The translations under genes were made by a program, and so were the position numbers. From Aptenodytes patagonicus (Eukaryota > Chordata > Aves > Sphenisciformes > Spheniscidae), in NCBI RefSeq assembly GCF_965638725.1, contig NC_134949.1, forward strand, positions 79,886,017-79,950,016: a stretch of 64,000 nt of DNA. Direction: 5' to 3'. Position 1 is the first letter of the stretch. Every line of letters starts with the position of its first letter. Below the pieces are notes generated by a model, which saw only the letters and a list, made by a program, of their open reading frames with translations, was not told the origin of the DNA and did no database searches. Below are positions 1 through 13,400 of this stretch, in pieces.

Positions 1-462
1 TGCGTGGCCAGAGGTCTAAGGGTTTCTGCTCCAGGAGGTGGGAGAATTGTGACTCTAAAGGAACTCTGCCTTGGCTATAGTATCAAATCTGAAATGGCAG
101 GATTTACTGGATGTTTATTGGAGCCATGTGTGGCATGGGGGAAGAGCAGCCTTTGCCACCCTCCTCCCTACTCCATCAGATTCTCCTTGGAAAAGAGGAA
201 TTTGGGGAGGGTGGCTACTAAAAAGTATTGCTCTGAGATACGCTGTGGATCCTTCACAGTTTCTGAAGGACAAGTGTAAAGAGCTTCATCAACAAACAAG
301 GAGGAAGGGGTAGGATCACTAACACAGCCAAAATGGTAGCAGATTTTTGGTTTCCCTTTCGAGTGTTTTGGGGTAGAAGAGCAAGTTGCCGAGTAAATAC
401 AGGGTGAATGGAAAGGGCTGAACTAGTTCTAACAGCCTCATTAAAAAGCATCTCTCCTGCAG

Positions 463-742
463 CAAGTGCAATAAACTCCCTGGTGACCGACAACAGCAGC
501 AAACCACTCGACAGCACCTTCCAACAAACAAGTGGAGGGCAGCTCGGACCTTACAAGGCTGCCTTGTTCAATGTACCCAATTGTGCATCGCCTCCCAAAC
601 TTGCTGATGTAGGAGATGTCAACAAAGTTTCTGATGTCCTGAAACAATACCTCTTCAGAGTTGGGGATGATGGGACTTGTTTGTACGACCCAAACTTCCT
701 AGCTGTCTGTAACCCACCTCTTGCACCAGACACAACATACAG
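463..742 (+). CDS. UPK3A: UPK3A ectodomain exon
   Basis: The acceptor is tctctcctgcag at 451-462 and the donor ag|gtataa follows 742. The exon is entered one base into a codon and leaves two bases of an arginine codon. It encodes lumenal sequence with an N-S-S glycosylation sequon near the start and three cysteines. An ATG at 408 in the same frame is intronic and is not the real start. Confidence 0.93.
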
Positions 743-3611
743 GTATAATTCTTATTTCTTACAAGGTGATTGCTGCTCTTAAAACACAATAGGAAGCAAC
801 ATTGAGTCTGTAATGTTCCTTTGTAATGGTATGATGTGAATTACCAGTCCCTAACTGAAATGCTCTATTGCAAGGGTAGTTATGAAGATGGCTTTACTCT
901 GGTTTAGCACCCTGCAGATGGTCCTCTATGGTGCCCTAGCAGTGGTGAGCTCTGTCAGGTTAAATTCATGGATCGGTAGGAAGATTCATGTGTGAACTGC
1001 TGGATCTTATACCTACGTTGGAGTAGGTAATCCAGTGACAGCATCTGATTAGAAACTGCTGGTAGAAAAGGATTTTGACTGGAAAATGATGTTGAGATTA
1101 TTCACCGTGTATTTTGTGTTAGATCATTCTGCCAAATTGCAGACATGGATCTGGCTCTGCTTGCTTTGTTTTGATGGGATTTTGAAGAGCCAAAGTTCTC
1201 CTTGGTCTCCAGCTCCAGGAAGCCTCTAATGTTACTGGAGACTTCACAGTGAGGGCCAGGTGGCTTGCAGACTTGTCTGACCCCTGTTGTTTGGGGAAGC
1301 TGGCCATCTGGGGAATTTGGGCACCCTGACAGCTGTTACCTGAAACACTTGTTTTGCTGTTGCCAGCTATTTAAAAGCTGTAGTAAAAATGGCACTCACA
1401 TGGAGCCGACTGCTGTGGAGACCTAATACGCTTCGAAAAAAAATACTATGGGCTTTTAGTTTTGCAAAAACTGTCTTGCCTCTTCTGTCTCTTCAGGACA
1501 TTTCTGAAAACTCAAACTATTGTGGAATGGAAACTCAATTTCTTTGCCAAATCTGATGTTGGCCTGTCTCTTCAATACTCTCCTCTAGCAGGGAAAGTGC
1601 CAAAGATCTCTATTGTTGGACAAAATCTTCAACTTCCATATGGAAATCAAAACCACTTGCTGTCCTAAATAATGAGGCTCTTCACAACAGGGAATAGCAA
1701 GCTGGGAAAAACTGTTGTTGGAAAGCTATCATCTGCCAAGGCTCACAAGAATGAATTGCAAACTGTGCATGACATAGCACAGAATGCTTTTCCATGATTA
1801 ATTCTATTTGCTCTTTATAAGGTCTCTGGAAATAGTCAGTTACCTTTGATAGTCTCCATCTAATGCTTTGACAAAACCTGAACTCTGACCAGCTAATCCA
1901 GTAGCTTAAAAATACTAGTAAGGAAGCTCAAATTTGAAATACCTAATTTAACACTTTTTCCCCACAGGTTTAAATATGTGTTGCTAGATAGCACTGAAGG
2001 GATCATGAAAGACCAAACTCTCTGGTCTGATCCAATCAAAACCAGAAAAGGTAAGTCTGTGGCTTGGCTCAGGTCTTCTGAGTAGCTGTGCTTGCTTTAG
2101 GACGCTATTGCTCTATGAGCAACACCTAGTCCTTTCCTACAGTTTTAACAATTTTGTCAGGCTTTCAATATTGGAGTAGCAGACTTAAATATGGAATAAT
2201 TCTGTACTTCTTTTGTGTACTTCAAAACAATTCTTTTAGTAAAGATAAAGTTTGTACATGCGGTTTCAGATTTTATGCATATCATAGTATCTGGTGCTGT
2301 TGACATTTCTCAGTAATACAGATACTTGTCATACTGGCTAACCTGCTGAGGAAAGCTTATAAATTCTAAATGCTGACACTGAGTCTTAAACCTGTTTCCC
2401 ATAAATCATCTAAGACTTCAGGTATAGACATAATCAGTTTGCCTCTCCTAAATCACCAGCCTTCTCCTATTTGGTGGGTGTGTTCATGGTCAAAAATAGA
2501 TCATAGGAACATTCTTTCCATGCTTTTCTAGTTAAACTTCCCTTGAAAATTGATACCTGGCCTGGTCGAAGGAGTGGAGACATGATTGTCATCACCTCGA
2601 TTCTAAGTGTTCTTGTGTTCCTTCTGCTTGCTGGCTTTCTTGCTTCTATGTCCTCTGTTGTCATGTAAGTACTGCTACACCTTACAACTTCCAGTAAGAG
2701 TACCTAAACCCTCAGTCATCAGCCTTCTTCCCTATGGCTCCAAGCCACTGTTGCTGGTCTTGTTTGAGATGACAGACCAGATGGTGTCCTCCAAATTTTG
2801 AAGTTGGTAATGGGAAAAGACTACTTTATCATAATCTTCCCTAAGATCAGCAGCTCTTGTAATTATTACACAGCCTTAAGCTTACTAGCTGCCAGACTTT
2901 AGTAAGGACCACTGGAAAAAAACAGTAGAGTTGCACATACTTAAAGCCTGTATATTCTTTCTTACATATTGCACCTTTCCATCTATTCAGGAGTTTGGAA
3001 ACTGTCTTAAGGAGTGCAGGCATTTATAAAGATTACATAATGTCCTAATTAATGCCTTGATTTTAATTTATTTGCCTCCTCCCCAGGAGAAATAAGTTAT
3101 CCCTTTCAATTAATAAGTGAGGCTTTGCTGGAGCTGTATAACTCAACTAGTCTATGCATGTTCCCTAGTCTTCTATGCCCCCTGCCCTGGGAAATCAATG
3201 AGGCTTGATTGATTCCTAAACTGAACTTTTGGAGGGAATGAACTAAATTTTAGAAAGGGTGGGTATCAGGGCTGCTAACACCCACTTCTTTCATTAACTT
3301 GAAAATGATGCAAGTGCTCTGCATTCAGTCAGCTCTGCTGGGCTCTCCTGGATTAAAGATGGGGAAAGCAAAAACTGCATTGCAAATGGTTATTTTAAAA
3401 AAATCTATCGGCTTCTCTGATGCTAAATGATTTAAGTAGCAATCAGCCTTTGCAAAATGTTGTGACAGTAGGCTCCACTCAGGCTCTACTGGAACTTAAT
3501 AAAGTCTTTCTCTTGCCCACCAGGGGATCAGAAGATTCTTCTGCAGAGACAAGGTGTGTGTCTCAGACTACTCAACAGAGTGAACCGAGACCACAGTTAA
3601 GCTCTGAGTGA
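463..3611 (+). CDS. UPK3A: Uroplakin 3A, 3' part of gene (four coding exons)
   Basis: Uroplakin IIIa is a single-pass membrane glycoprotein that pairs with tetraspanin uroplakin Ib in the apical plaques of mammalian urothelium. The joined exons 463-742, 1968-2050, 2532-2664 and 3524-3611 give 193 residues plus a split first codon, in frame across every junction. Recognisable uroplakin III blocks are GGQLGPYKAALF, GTCLYDPNF, KDQTLWSDPIKT and the juxtamembrane WPGRRSGDMIVITSIL, followed by a hydrophobic membrane span and a short acidic/serine-rich tail. Signal peptide and N-terminal ectodomain exons must lie left of the window; I found no convincing one in 1-462. UPK3A rather than UPK3B is favoured by sequence and by the adjacent FAM118A and SMC1B. 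Odd point: the tail is about 30 residues, against roughly 50 in mammals as I recall. Sure of the family, fairly sure of the paralogue. Confidence 0.93.
1968..2050 (+). CDS. UPK3A: UPK3A membrane-proximal ectodomain exon
   Basis: Acceptor tttttccccacag ends at 1967 and donor gtaagt begins at 2051. It encodes FKYVLLDSTEG followed by the diagnostic QTLWSDPI block, and its phases match both neighbouring exons. Confidence 0.93.
2532..2664 (+). CDS. UPK3A: UPK3A juxtamembrane and transmembrane exon
   Basis: Acceptor tgcttttctag ends at 2531 and donor gtaagt begins at 2665. It encodes the conserved WPGRRSGDM stretch and then about 22 hydrophobic residues rich in L, V, F and A, the single membrane anchor. 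Confidence 0.93.
3524..3611 (+). CDS. UPK3A: UPK3A terminal coding exon, short cytoplasmic tail
   Basis: Acceptor tcttgcccaccag ends at 3523. The first base completes a methionine codon, then GSEDSSAETR resembles the start of the mammalian tail (MGSSDGETT). Translation stops at TGA 3609-3611. No equivalent of the distal mammalian tail was found in the three forward frames just downstream. A gtgtgt after ACAAG inside the exon could be an alternative donor leading to another tail exon. Confidence 0.8.
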
Positions 3612-4024
3612 ACAAACTGATTCAAGTCAAGGATGGAAATGCAGCGGAATTGCTACATGTGCTAGACCTACAGGACTGTCTTTTCTACTCAACACTAGTC
3701 CAAAACAAGCTACAGAACATAACCACGCAAGTGAAGATGAATGGCATAGATGAAATAAGGACAACTTTTTTGAAATCTTGCAATACATGATATCTTGTCC
3801 TAATGAGATTTGATTTAGTTAATTGCCTTGTACAGCACATATCAAATGCCTGGACTGAAGAAAGAATCTTCATGAGATCCTTCAACTTCAGTGGTGTGAT
3901 CAGAGGTTGTCTAGTACATACATCTCATCTGGAGTAAGCATTACTGCAGACCTCTCACCTGTTTCTCATGATCAGATGAACATGATGTCTCAACCTTTCT
4001 CTATAGTAACTGATGAGGAATAAA
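3612..4024 (+). other. UPK3A: Probable UPK3A 3' UTR
   Basis: Non-coding sequence after the UPK3A stop. The first AATAAA hexamer is at 4019-4024 and would give a 3' UTR of about 0.4 kb. Further hexamers near 4510 and 4765 are alternatives. Inference from position only. Confidence 0.45.
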
Positions 4025-7000
4025 GGAAAACAGGCTGCTTTAGAAAAAGATGTTCTTAGAGAAAACTAGGGATTAAAAGGTAGACAACACAGAGCTACTG
4101 CTGCTTACTCAGGATTTTAGTGACTATATGTGTCATAAGACTTCCCGTTTTTCCTCTCCTTCCCTAAAAGAAAGCAAGCAAGTTCCAATTGCCCTGTATG
4201 TAGCAGAGTACTTCTGATCTCAAATACTTAAATATCCTCAAACAGCTTTGCCAGGGATGAATGGTAACAAAATTGCTCCAAAGAAGGTGTGTCCTTTCAG
4301 AGCTCCATATAATTTGTTGGTGGGCTAGTGAAGGGGAGATACTGCTTTAGTGGGACACATGAGTATATTCACTGTTGTCAGGCTTAGCTTCATTCCTGAC
4401 CTTTACCTTAGGCAGCGGCAAGCCAGCAATATTCACATCTTAGTATCTAGACTGGTGGGTTTTTCTGAGCTAATTCTCTTCTTTCATTTCGTGATCTCAG
4501 TTGGTGACTAGAAATAAATCTTTGCCCCAGGTTTGAGTTATGTACTGCTTTTTTCCATTGATGCCAACTTCTATATACAGTTTTGTCTCTACAAAAGACT
4601 TGAGGAAGATCCAACTTCAAAGCCCTACCTTATACCTCTTGAGTAAGTAGAAGCACCTGTCCTATTGTAGCAAGCACTTACTTGTGATAAGCACAGAGCT
4701 GTCACTGGTTATTATTGATGTTTTCCTAGTTTATCAGTAAATTTGTTAAACTGTTTCAGATTATAAATAAATAAGGATTCTGTTTTGATATAGGTAGTTC
4801 ACGATCACTGTCATGACTGGATGATCTTGCACTGATACTTATTTCAGGGAGTGGGACTTTCTCTCTTCAGATTATGAAAATTAAAAAGTTTTGTGTAAAG
4901 TCAAACATTGCCAGGATGGACTGTTGAGAATTGTAGCTTGGTGATTGCAAAATTTGCCATTTAAATTTCAGGAGTTAGGCCCTAGAGATTTGTACATGAG
5001 CTTCCAGTGTCTGGGTATTCTAACCACAGCATGTTAAAGCTTGCCTGCTCCATCTTGGTTTCAGCTACACAAGGGCTGGCAAGGAGAAGGGAGAAAGCAC
5101 TTTAAGGGAGAGATGGGTGCTGTGTCTTCTGACTAGAAATGGATGCTGAAGTACCTGGAATTACATTTTTCTGGGTTTTGGCTATTGGTGCCTTCCCTGT
5201 AATTTTCTGCCATACAGGCTGCTCCAAACACTGTTCTGAGGTGCTTTCTCATTCACGTATTGGGTACTAACTTGGAAGCAATGGATATTTGAAAAAAAGG
5301 GAGTATGAATTGTAGGTGTGCAATGCTGAACATTACGTGAGAGATCCTTGGAGTGTTTGCCTCCTTTATAAAGCCAAAGTAGTACTTCACTGCTATAGAG
5401 GGCTCTAACTCCCTGCTCTGGACCCAGTGGAAAAACAGGCTATCTAACAGTAGGATCAGTAAAATTAATAAAGCCAAATAAGTATCCTTTCAACTGCAGA
5501 CAGTCAATACATTATATTGGATGCCATATCAGTTAATTCTATTACTGGAATAAGTTCTCCTCCATTTCGTTTAAAGGAGTTGCTTGAGACTGTATGTCAG
5601 CACGTACAGCTATCATTTAAAATACAGCACTAGAATAATCCGATCTGTTTTCTGCCAGTATCTATGAAGACATTCACATCAAGCAGTTTGTCTCTCACTC
5701 TACAGATAACTGATTTTAGTCAGTTTAATCCTGCTAATGGGCCTAGTTGAATAGCTTGTATTTCTTCTTGTGCTTCTCTTACATCTTTCATTTAAAAGAT
5801 CTTCACTTTATTTCTTTGTGGAAAAATTCAGAATGGATTATTTCTAGGTTTTATTTTTCCTCCACACAAATGAAGCAGAATTAACTGTCAGTTGTTCCTA
5901 TATTGCCATGCATACAAGCTTTGGGTTTTTTCACTTTAGCTTTTCAAAACTTCCCCAGTGTTCACAAACTTTGTGTGAAAAAGAATTCTGCCTTTCACCA
6001 GCTTCACATCTTAGGACATTTTTTTCTCAAGGAACACGGGACGGAAGAGAAACTCTAACGTATTATGATTTTTGTCAAAATTTCCTGTTGAAATATTTTG
6101 TTGAAAATGACAACTCCAACTACTTTTTCTATACAACCCTGCTTTTAGACAGGGAGAACTACGCTTGGAGCAGCTTTAGCTTTTCACAAGATCTTGCCTT
6201 TCAGTACCTGTTCATTATGCTGTGAACTGTATTTCAGGACTGTGCCTGGTCAAAACAACAGTCATGATAAATACCAGAACAGGGTCACAACTACTTTTGC
6301 CTCTCCATATGGTATTTTCATTGATCTAAATACTGACTTCTTTCTGCTCTGCTTTTGACTCCTCGCTGAAGCAAGGGTATGGAAATTCCTGTTTGAAGCC
6401 TATCAGAGGTATGTCCTGATTCTTATCCTGGTCATGCAGAAGAAATATAAGGTATCAATGATTAACGGCATTTCTTTAGTACATAGACTTAAGAAACAGA
6501 AAGGTTGGGGGCCACTGCTTAATTTTTGAAGGAATGGGGGTGCAAAAAGACTACATTTGGCTCTTTCAGGAGTTGTTGCCAACCTTGTCTGTATTTTTGT
6601 TCAGATATGTCTTTCACAGTCAGCCTGCCACACTGAAGGAAGGAATATGTATGGATAAGACATAGTTCCTGAGCCTTATGTATTTACATTAAAAGCATCA
6701 ACAGAAATGAGACAAAACTGAACAGTGATATTTGCTAGGTGTTTTCTACGTATTGTTCATCTATTCCTAGCTGTTGCTTTGGGCACTGAATGATACTTAT
6801 CATTACTTCAATGACCCTGCAAAATGTATTGAAAATGCTGACTGCAAGTGCTGCTATGTGGTAGAAAATAAAGATAAAAATCACATCTATGGAGAGAGTC
6901 CAGGAGCCACTACTAAAGTCCTGCTTACATTTAAGACTTCAAGATTGTGCTTGGGTTTTATCAATGTTACACGTGATGGTTGTGAACAAGTTGAACTTGA

Positions 7001-7216
7001 GATCTCTTTTGAAGAGAAGCTCTAAGAAGACTTTGACCCATGCCTGCTGGTCTGCACTGAGATGAATGTAACCCTAATAGTATTAAGTTGCCAAAAGTAT
7101 AGTTGTATACTCCATTTCTGATATCTTTTACTTGGGTCCTGGTATTTCTCTGGGCGGAAAGTAATAAATACAAACTGTGCTGTGGAAAAACTAGTGCTGG
7201 GATGAGGTTATTGTAC
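4025..7216. other. Intergenic, no gene recognised
   Basis: AT-rich single-copy-looking sequence. Open frames of 105 codons (5908-6225) and 83 codons (6774-7025) show no family resemblance, low-complexity Phe/Ser composition in the first, and no splice or promoter context, so I treat them as chance. Confidence 0.6.
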
Positions 7217-7445
7217 ATAGAATCATAGAATCATTAAGGTTGGAAAAGACCTCTAAGATCATTGAGTCCAACCATCGACCCAACACCACCATGTCCACTA
7301 AACCATGTCCTTAAGTGCCACGTCTACATGTCTTTTAAATACTTCCAGGGATGGTGACTCAACCACTTCCCTGGGCAGTCTGTTCCAATGTTTAACCACT
7401 CTTTCAGTCAAGAAATTTTTCCTCATGTCCAATTTTCACCTGTGC
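7217..7445 (-). mobile_element. CR1 LINE 3'-end fragment
   Basis: On the plus strand it begins with tagaatcatagaatcatt, the complement of the CR1 3' terminal repeat, and continues with the segment that includes cttccctgggcagtctgttccaatg. It closely matches the larger copy at 17400-18190 in the same orientation until about 7435, after which the two diverge. It is a severely 5'-truncated insertion, the usual CR1 outcome, and carries no full coding part. Confidence 0.9.
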
Positions 7446-10400
7446 TCTAGGTTAAGATTCAAATGCCTGGTCTCCAGGACTGGAGAAACAAATTGCATTC
7501 GATTCTCTTTGCATCACTCATTCCAGCATGCTCTCAGCTGAGGCCCTGGCAGAAATGCTGCTTTAGGCCTGTTTAGCAGATGGACTGACTGCACTAAGAT
7601 TCAGTACAGTTGAACACTGAAGTTGTCCGCTAGCAGCTATGTGACCCAACTTGTCTGTGGAGCTGCCTGAGCTTGGATGTGGGAAAAAGGGTGAGAGCTA
7701 GACAAGATTTGTGTGGTTTGAAGCACTCCCTTGTGTGGTTTGTTTGGTCCTAGGGCTGCCTGCTGCTAAAACATGGCTATGCGAGTCTTGAGTTAACTAA
7801 AAGACTCCTTTCTGTGCCAACTGTAATAACTTTTGTGAGGCGTTTATAAGCATATTTTTAAACTGTAGTATGCCAAATAAAAATAATTTTTTAATGGGGG
7901 ATAAATGAGCACAAAGATGGTAAAGATGTGAATATGGAGAGATGTTATGTTGCATTTCTTGAACATGGTGTGTTTATGAAGATAATTCCCTCTGCATCTT
8001 CAAACAAGTCTTTTCTGCTCTACTTTCACCAGGACAAATGCATAATTAACCAGAATTAATACACGGGCAGGGTGAGGGAAGAGGTCATTTCCTTCAGAAC
8101 TACTTGTCTTTTATTCAGTAAGTGATTCTGCAGATTATTTAATTGACTGGTCATTAGTAACATTAGAGACTTTTAAAAAAACTCCCTTAGATAAAGGAGG
8201 AAGCAACTCATCTGATGGTAACAGGTGATGTTTTGGGGCAGACTACAGAAAATTAGCATTCTCAGAAGCTCCTGGTAAGAAACTCTGTATTATACTCTCA
8301 GTTGTATGAGAATTGGGCTGGGAACCTGGCAGATGCAATATTTAATACTCTTTTTCAGTTAAGTTGAGGCATATAGCATTAGGTTGTTTGGATGCTGAAA
8401 CATGGTCAGTTTACTGAATTAGCTTTGCTTTTGTTTAGGTTGGGCATAAATGCAGATCACTTGCTAGATATATTTGGAACTGGGGAATGAACCTGAGGAA
8501 AAGGATGCTAGTGAGAGCCATACTGTAAAGCAGTCACAGTACTTTTTATAGATATTTGTGATAGATCTGGTCAGCTGTGATCAGGAGACCTACCTCAAGA
8601 TCAGGACCAAATTGCAAAACGCATTTATCAATGCCTAATGGTACCGAGCAGCAGTATAGTGCTGGATGCTTTTACTAATGAGCAAAGAACCTGACACTTC
8701 CTACTAGAAAGAGTTTAAAGGTTTGTTCAGGAAAGAAAAACAATCAGCCAACAAGTACAAGTTTGTCTGTGGGAGGAAAACTTGCTCTAGAAATTAGGTA
8801 TTCAAAAATTAGTAGCATGATTTTTGAAGCAGTCTGAGCACTCAGGAGCTCTTATTTCCTTATGGTTTTACCAATGAAATGTAAAAACCCCTCTGAATTT
8901 TTTTTTGGGGGGGTGTATGGTACTTTCTCACAAAAGTACTGACTTCCAAGTGTAGCTCTGCCACTCTGGTCACTGCACTGAGTGATCTTCACGGCTCTGA
9001 CTGCTCTTTGCATATATTTTCCTGCTTCTACTGCTTAGTCCATGCATACGTCACTACAGCCAATGTAGTAATGCATGCACAATGTTAAGGTCCATCACTC
9101 ACTGGCGAATTCCCATTTTGACCTTACCTACCTTCTGATGCTTGGAAACAAGACTAAGATGGAAGACATTGGTCCCAGCAATATAGACAACCTTATTACT
9201 AAATTTCTGTTCTTTGAATTTATTTGAAGTGTGGGGTGGTTTTTTTTTTTTCAAATTTTGGAAATGATTTGGGAATTCTGGCTGTAACTGCATATATAGC
9301 CTGTTGTTTCAGAGATTCTTGTGTATTTTTATTCTGCTTAGATGCACGGGCCTATCTCTGGGAAAAAATATGAGCGCTGTTGCGGTATAAACTATGACAG
9401 TGTGCTACTGAACTACTGGCACTAGTTTTTCTACCTGGTTACAGTTTAGTTCTGTCTTTGCAAGGTCACAGTCTGATGAGAGTTCAAGACATCTAGCAAC
9501 TACAGAGAAAGTGTAACAGTATGGTACCAACACCCCCCAAATCTAAATCCTAATCAACTGTAGAAATGAGGTCTTGGCCCTAAGTAAGCAGCTGTCTTCT
9601 CTCTCCCCTCTCTTCCTGCACCTTGTCCTTTCTTACAACATCTGCCTGGGTAAGCTTGATGTTTAGCTGTCCTGAAGAGAAAAGCATACGGGATATTATC
9701 TGACTGTGAAAAATAGTAACTAATAGGCTGGCAATTCTTTTATGTGCAGCTCATGTATAGCTGAAGCTAATTGTGACCAAAAATTATTATAATCACCTGG
9801 CTGCTTTTCTGGGAGACAAGTTTTGAGTTTCAAGCCATTCCCATTTGAACAAGTGTGCATATACTACACATCCTCCCTCGTAATTAGTACCATCTTTCAC
9901 TTTCACTGGCAAAAGTCTCAGCAGAATGACCAACTTTCAAATGGTTTTTAAATGGCATTCAAACCTTCTTTGGCTAAACTTGGCAAAATGCACTGGCCTC
10001 CATATGTGACTTATTGCCAGTTCTGACCCTGACAAGGTCAAGTACGATAACTTTCAATCCTAATATTGACAGTGCTCCTTGAAGAAATGCTCTGACCTTT
10101 TACGTATTTGCCTGCAGGGGCTATGTGCCTATCTAAGCAAAATAACTGAAGAGTGATCATGTCTCATGCACATGGCTGTGCGTATAATGCTGTGTATAAT
10201 ACTGCATTACTACTATAACCCAAAGCTGGATGTAAAAAATAATGTAGAAAGTCTCCCTAGAAACTTTAATGTATCATAGTTAGATAAAAATTCCTGAATA
10301 TCAGATGGATTTTGCCACAACTTTGGCTGATCCACTGATTGATATCTTCCACATGTGGTAAAGAAAACTGAAAGAATACAACTCTGATCAGAGGGTAATG

Positions 10401-13400
10401 TGGTGTTTTCTCATATCTAATTGATAAGGACCTCATTATATTAGTCGTCTTGCAATAACCCTGGTTCTTTCCAGGATAAGATTCCCAATCTCTTCTTTAT
10501 ATAAACAGTGCACAATATTTGGAAAGAGAAAATGGATGTCACACTTCTAGCAGAATATTCTAGTTCTTCCCTACAAACTCAGCTCAAGTTTCACTCCAGT
10601 CAAAAAGTAGTAACCAGGGAACTGCAGAATCTTTTACCCATATTTGTCTTGTCTTTGCTTTTCCATGAGTGCGTTTCCTGGTGAGATTTTTGACTTAAGA
10701 ATTTTGGATTGTCTTATTCTTGAAACAAGATGTGCCATCTTAAAAGTAAATGCTTTCTGTCGAACTGACTTTGTTTCGTTTAAGAAATGGGATTCTGGCT
10801 TTTGCTGCGACATGGATCTGTTATCTGAGTATCGTTTACTGTGACTTATTGAACAAAAGTTTATAAATTTCTGAGCAAGTCAACCATCTTTAGCATTTAA
10901 TATCAAAACTAAGTTTTTTGATAAAGGCGTACATGTGATAAAAAGTATTATCTTAAAGAGTACGTGCATCAGCATTTTCTCTTTCCCTTTTTCGTATCTT
11001 CCTTCTTTGCTTCTATTTAATGACTGCAAATCTGTCCCTCTCTCCTGTGATGCCAACTCAACAGCCCCAGAACTACCTCTCAATTGATGGACAAGCTGGA
11101 CTACTTCCCCCACTGTGCCTTGGAATCGGAAGGGCTGTTCAGTTTAGACACTGTCTGTAGGTGCCCATTTGTCATCTCAGCAGTAATGAATAACATTTGG
11201 GTTTTATACCATAATATACACCAAATTACTATTTGGGGGGTTGTTAAAGAATATGTTGTAACTGAGTAAATGAAACCTAGAGGAGGAGGAAACAGCAATA
11301 CTCAGTTTTATGTTCTGTAGCAATTCTTATGTACCTAGTTCTCTGTGTGTCTATAGCTGTATAGACAGCTATATTAGAAACTATCATTTATTTCCATTGA
11401 AAAGAATTATTTGTAAGAGACGTTTGTATGCATTATAGACTTCACATACAACCAAATTCTAAGAAAATAGATCTGAAGTATTTCTACTGATGTCAAATTA
11501 ACTAGCAAGCTGAAGAAGAAATTCTAGCATATATTTAAAAAGTAACTTGTACAATCATTTTCATGGTTGCTTCTGATGGTATTAAAAATATTAATAATAT
11601 TCAAGTAATTGAATTATTCTGGATACATCCAGCTATAAGGCATATTGATCTTTCAAACTGCATAATAATAGCATATCGACTGAAGAACACAGAAGGACTG
11701 AGATGACATCATATGTGACTAAAAAGAAATCCCTTGTACTTTCCTAATAACTATGTTAATTTGGCCTGAATACAGGAACTTCTTTATTCTGAGGTAGCTT
11801 GCAAGGGTAAGCTTGGGAAAAGCATGTGCTGCCGTATAACCATTTTCCCCAGTCCAAGCAGAATTCAGCAGTAGAGATCTGAAGGTTTAAAAGCACTGGG
11901 ATTAGTTTTCCCATGATGAAAGAAGGCAAAAAGGAAAGTTGTTTACAATCCCTAGTTCTACATCAACAGGTTCAAGACTAAAGGTGGGTACAGAGGTATA
12001 TGGGTGTAGCATGTAGGTTTGCTACTTCTGTTCACCTGAATAGTTTTATTTGTGATTTTAATATGAGAGAGACAGAGATGGTATTATATTCTAGACGTGT
12101 GATATTTTTGAGGGTAATGCTTTGTTTCCTCATTTATCCACAAGCTAGTATTCATAAGCAGGATCCGTGACATTTCATTATTGCACTTAGTCATATGGTG
12201 CTTTATGGCTACAACGAAGCACCAGCTGAATTCCGTTACTCTTTCCATTTACTTTTTTTTTTTTTAATAGCTCTTGTATCATGACTTTGGAGAATGACAT
12301 ATATTTTCTTCAAAACATTGTAAATTCTTTCTGGATGAAAGGAGTTATTTAAATACAATGGATTGTTATTATTTCCTTAATGGCATGAGTAACTTTGGGA
12401 TAGATTCTGTTCCACATTCCATTGAACCAAATCCATTGAAGCCTGTCCATTTCCTCTGTGTTTACACAAGCATAGCTTAGCAGCAGAATGCATTCCAGGA
12501 CTGCAGCCCTTTCTCAGGAAACATCCCCATTGAGATTTGCCTAAGGTTTGAAAGATTATGCACAGTTGGAATCAGTTTATCAATATACGATTCCTCCCAC
12601 CCCCTGGCATGAGCACAACTGGCCAGAGCCCAGCTAGAGTGCACAAGGAGAGTCCCATAGAAGAACATCACTCTGCAGTCTCGCTGAAATGGTGGATCTG
12701 CTCTTGGCAGCCATAGGAGAACCCTAGGGTTTATCTCAAATTTGGCTCAGTGGAAGGAATTCTCAGCTTAAATGTCAGTGAAGATTCAGGCATTACTGAT
12801 TGCATATGAGGCAATTACAAGAAAATATGACGGGGCTAATTTTCCATGTTCTTGTATCCCTTTTAAACTTCAGTTTAATGAAGAGTTTGAGCCTGAACTT
12901 AGTTTTAAGCATGTGAGTATTGGAAAAAGACTTTTCAATTCACAGAATTCTAGCAAAAGATATAGTTTTAATCGGAAATGTGTTTTCACAAGGGAAAAAA
13001 AGAACCTGAAAAGTGTCAATGAACATCGAAACACTTTGTCCATGTTGTTTGGGGGATTTTTTATTGGTTTTGGTGTTTTTTGGAGAGGATGCAGAAATAA
13101 TTTCCTAACCAGCTGAAATAGAGATGTTATACTCATCTTTTATTAGATTTCCTGTCCATCACACATTTGTGTGGAAAAGAATTTGCTCTAATGTTGTCTC
13201 TTATTTTCGACATTGCCTTTCTGTCCACTAATGAACAAAATTATAGCACTGAGAATGGTTATTTCTTATTTTGGTCATATTCCCAGAAGTATTTCCCCCC
13301 CCTCCCTTTTCAGTTTATAGCCAACACCATCAGCGGCAGTAGCTATTCCTGGAGATTCAATTGCTGCACCAAGTACCTTATGTTTGTCCTGTTTATTTTT

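Noticed and set aside
408-462. ATG at 408 as the start of UPK3A
   Set aside because: A pyrimidine-rich acceptor ends at 462 and the codons before it do not resemble uroplakin; the sequence is intronic.
5908-6225. 105-codon open frame as a small gene
   Set aside because: Phe/Ser-rich, no recognisable family, no promoter or splice context in an AT-rich gap.
6774-7025. 83-codon frame with a Cys cluster (ADCKCCYV)
   Set aside because: Cysteine cluster is short and isolated; nothing else supports a secreted peptide, and no signal peptide is visible.
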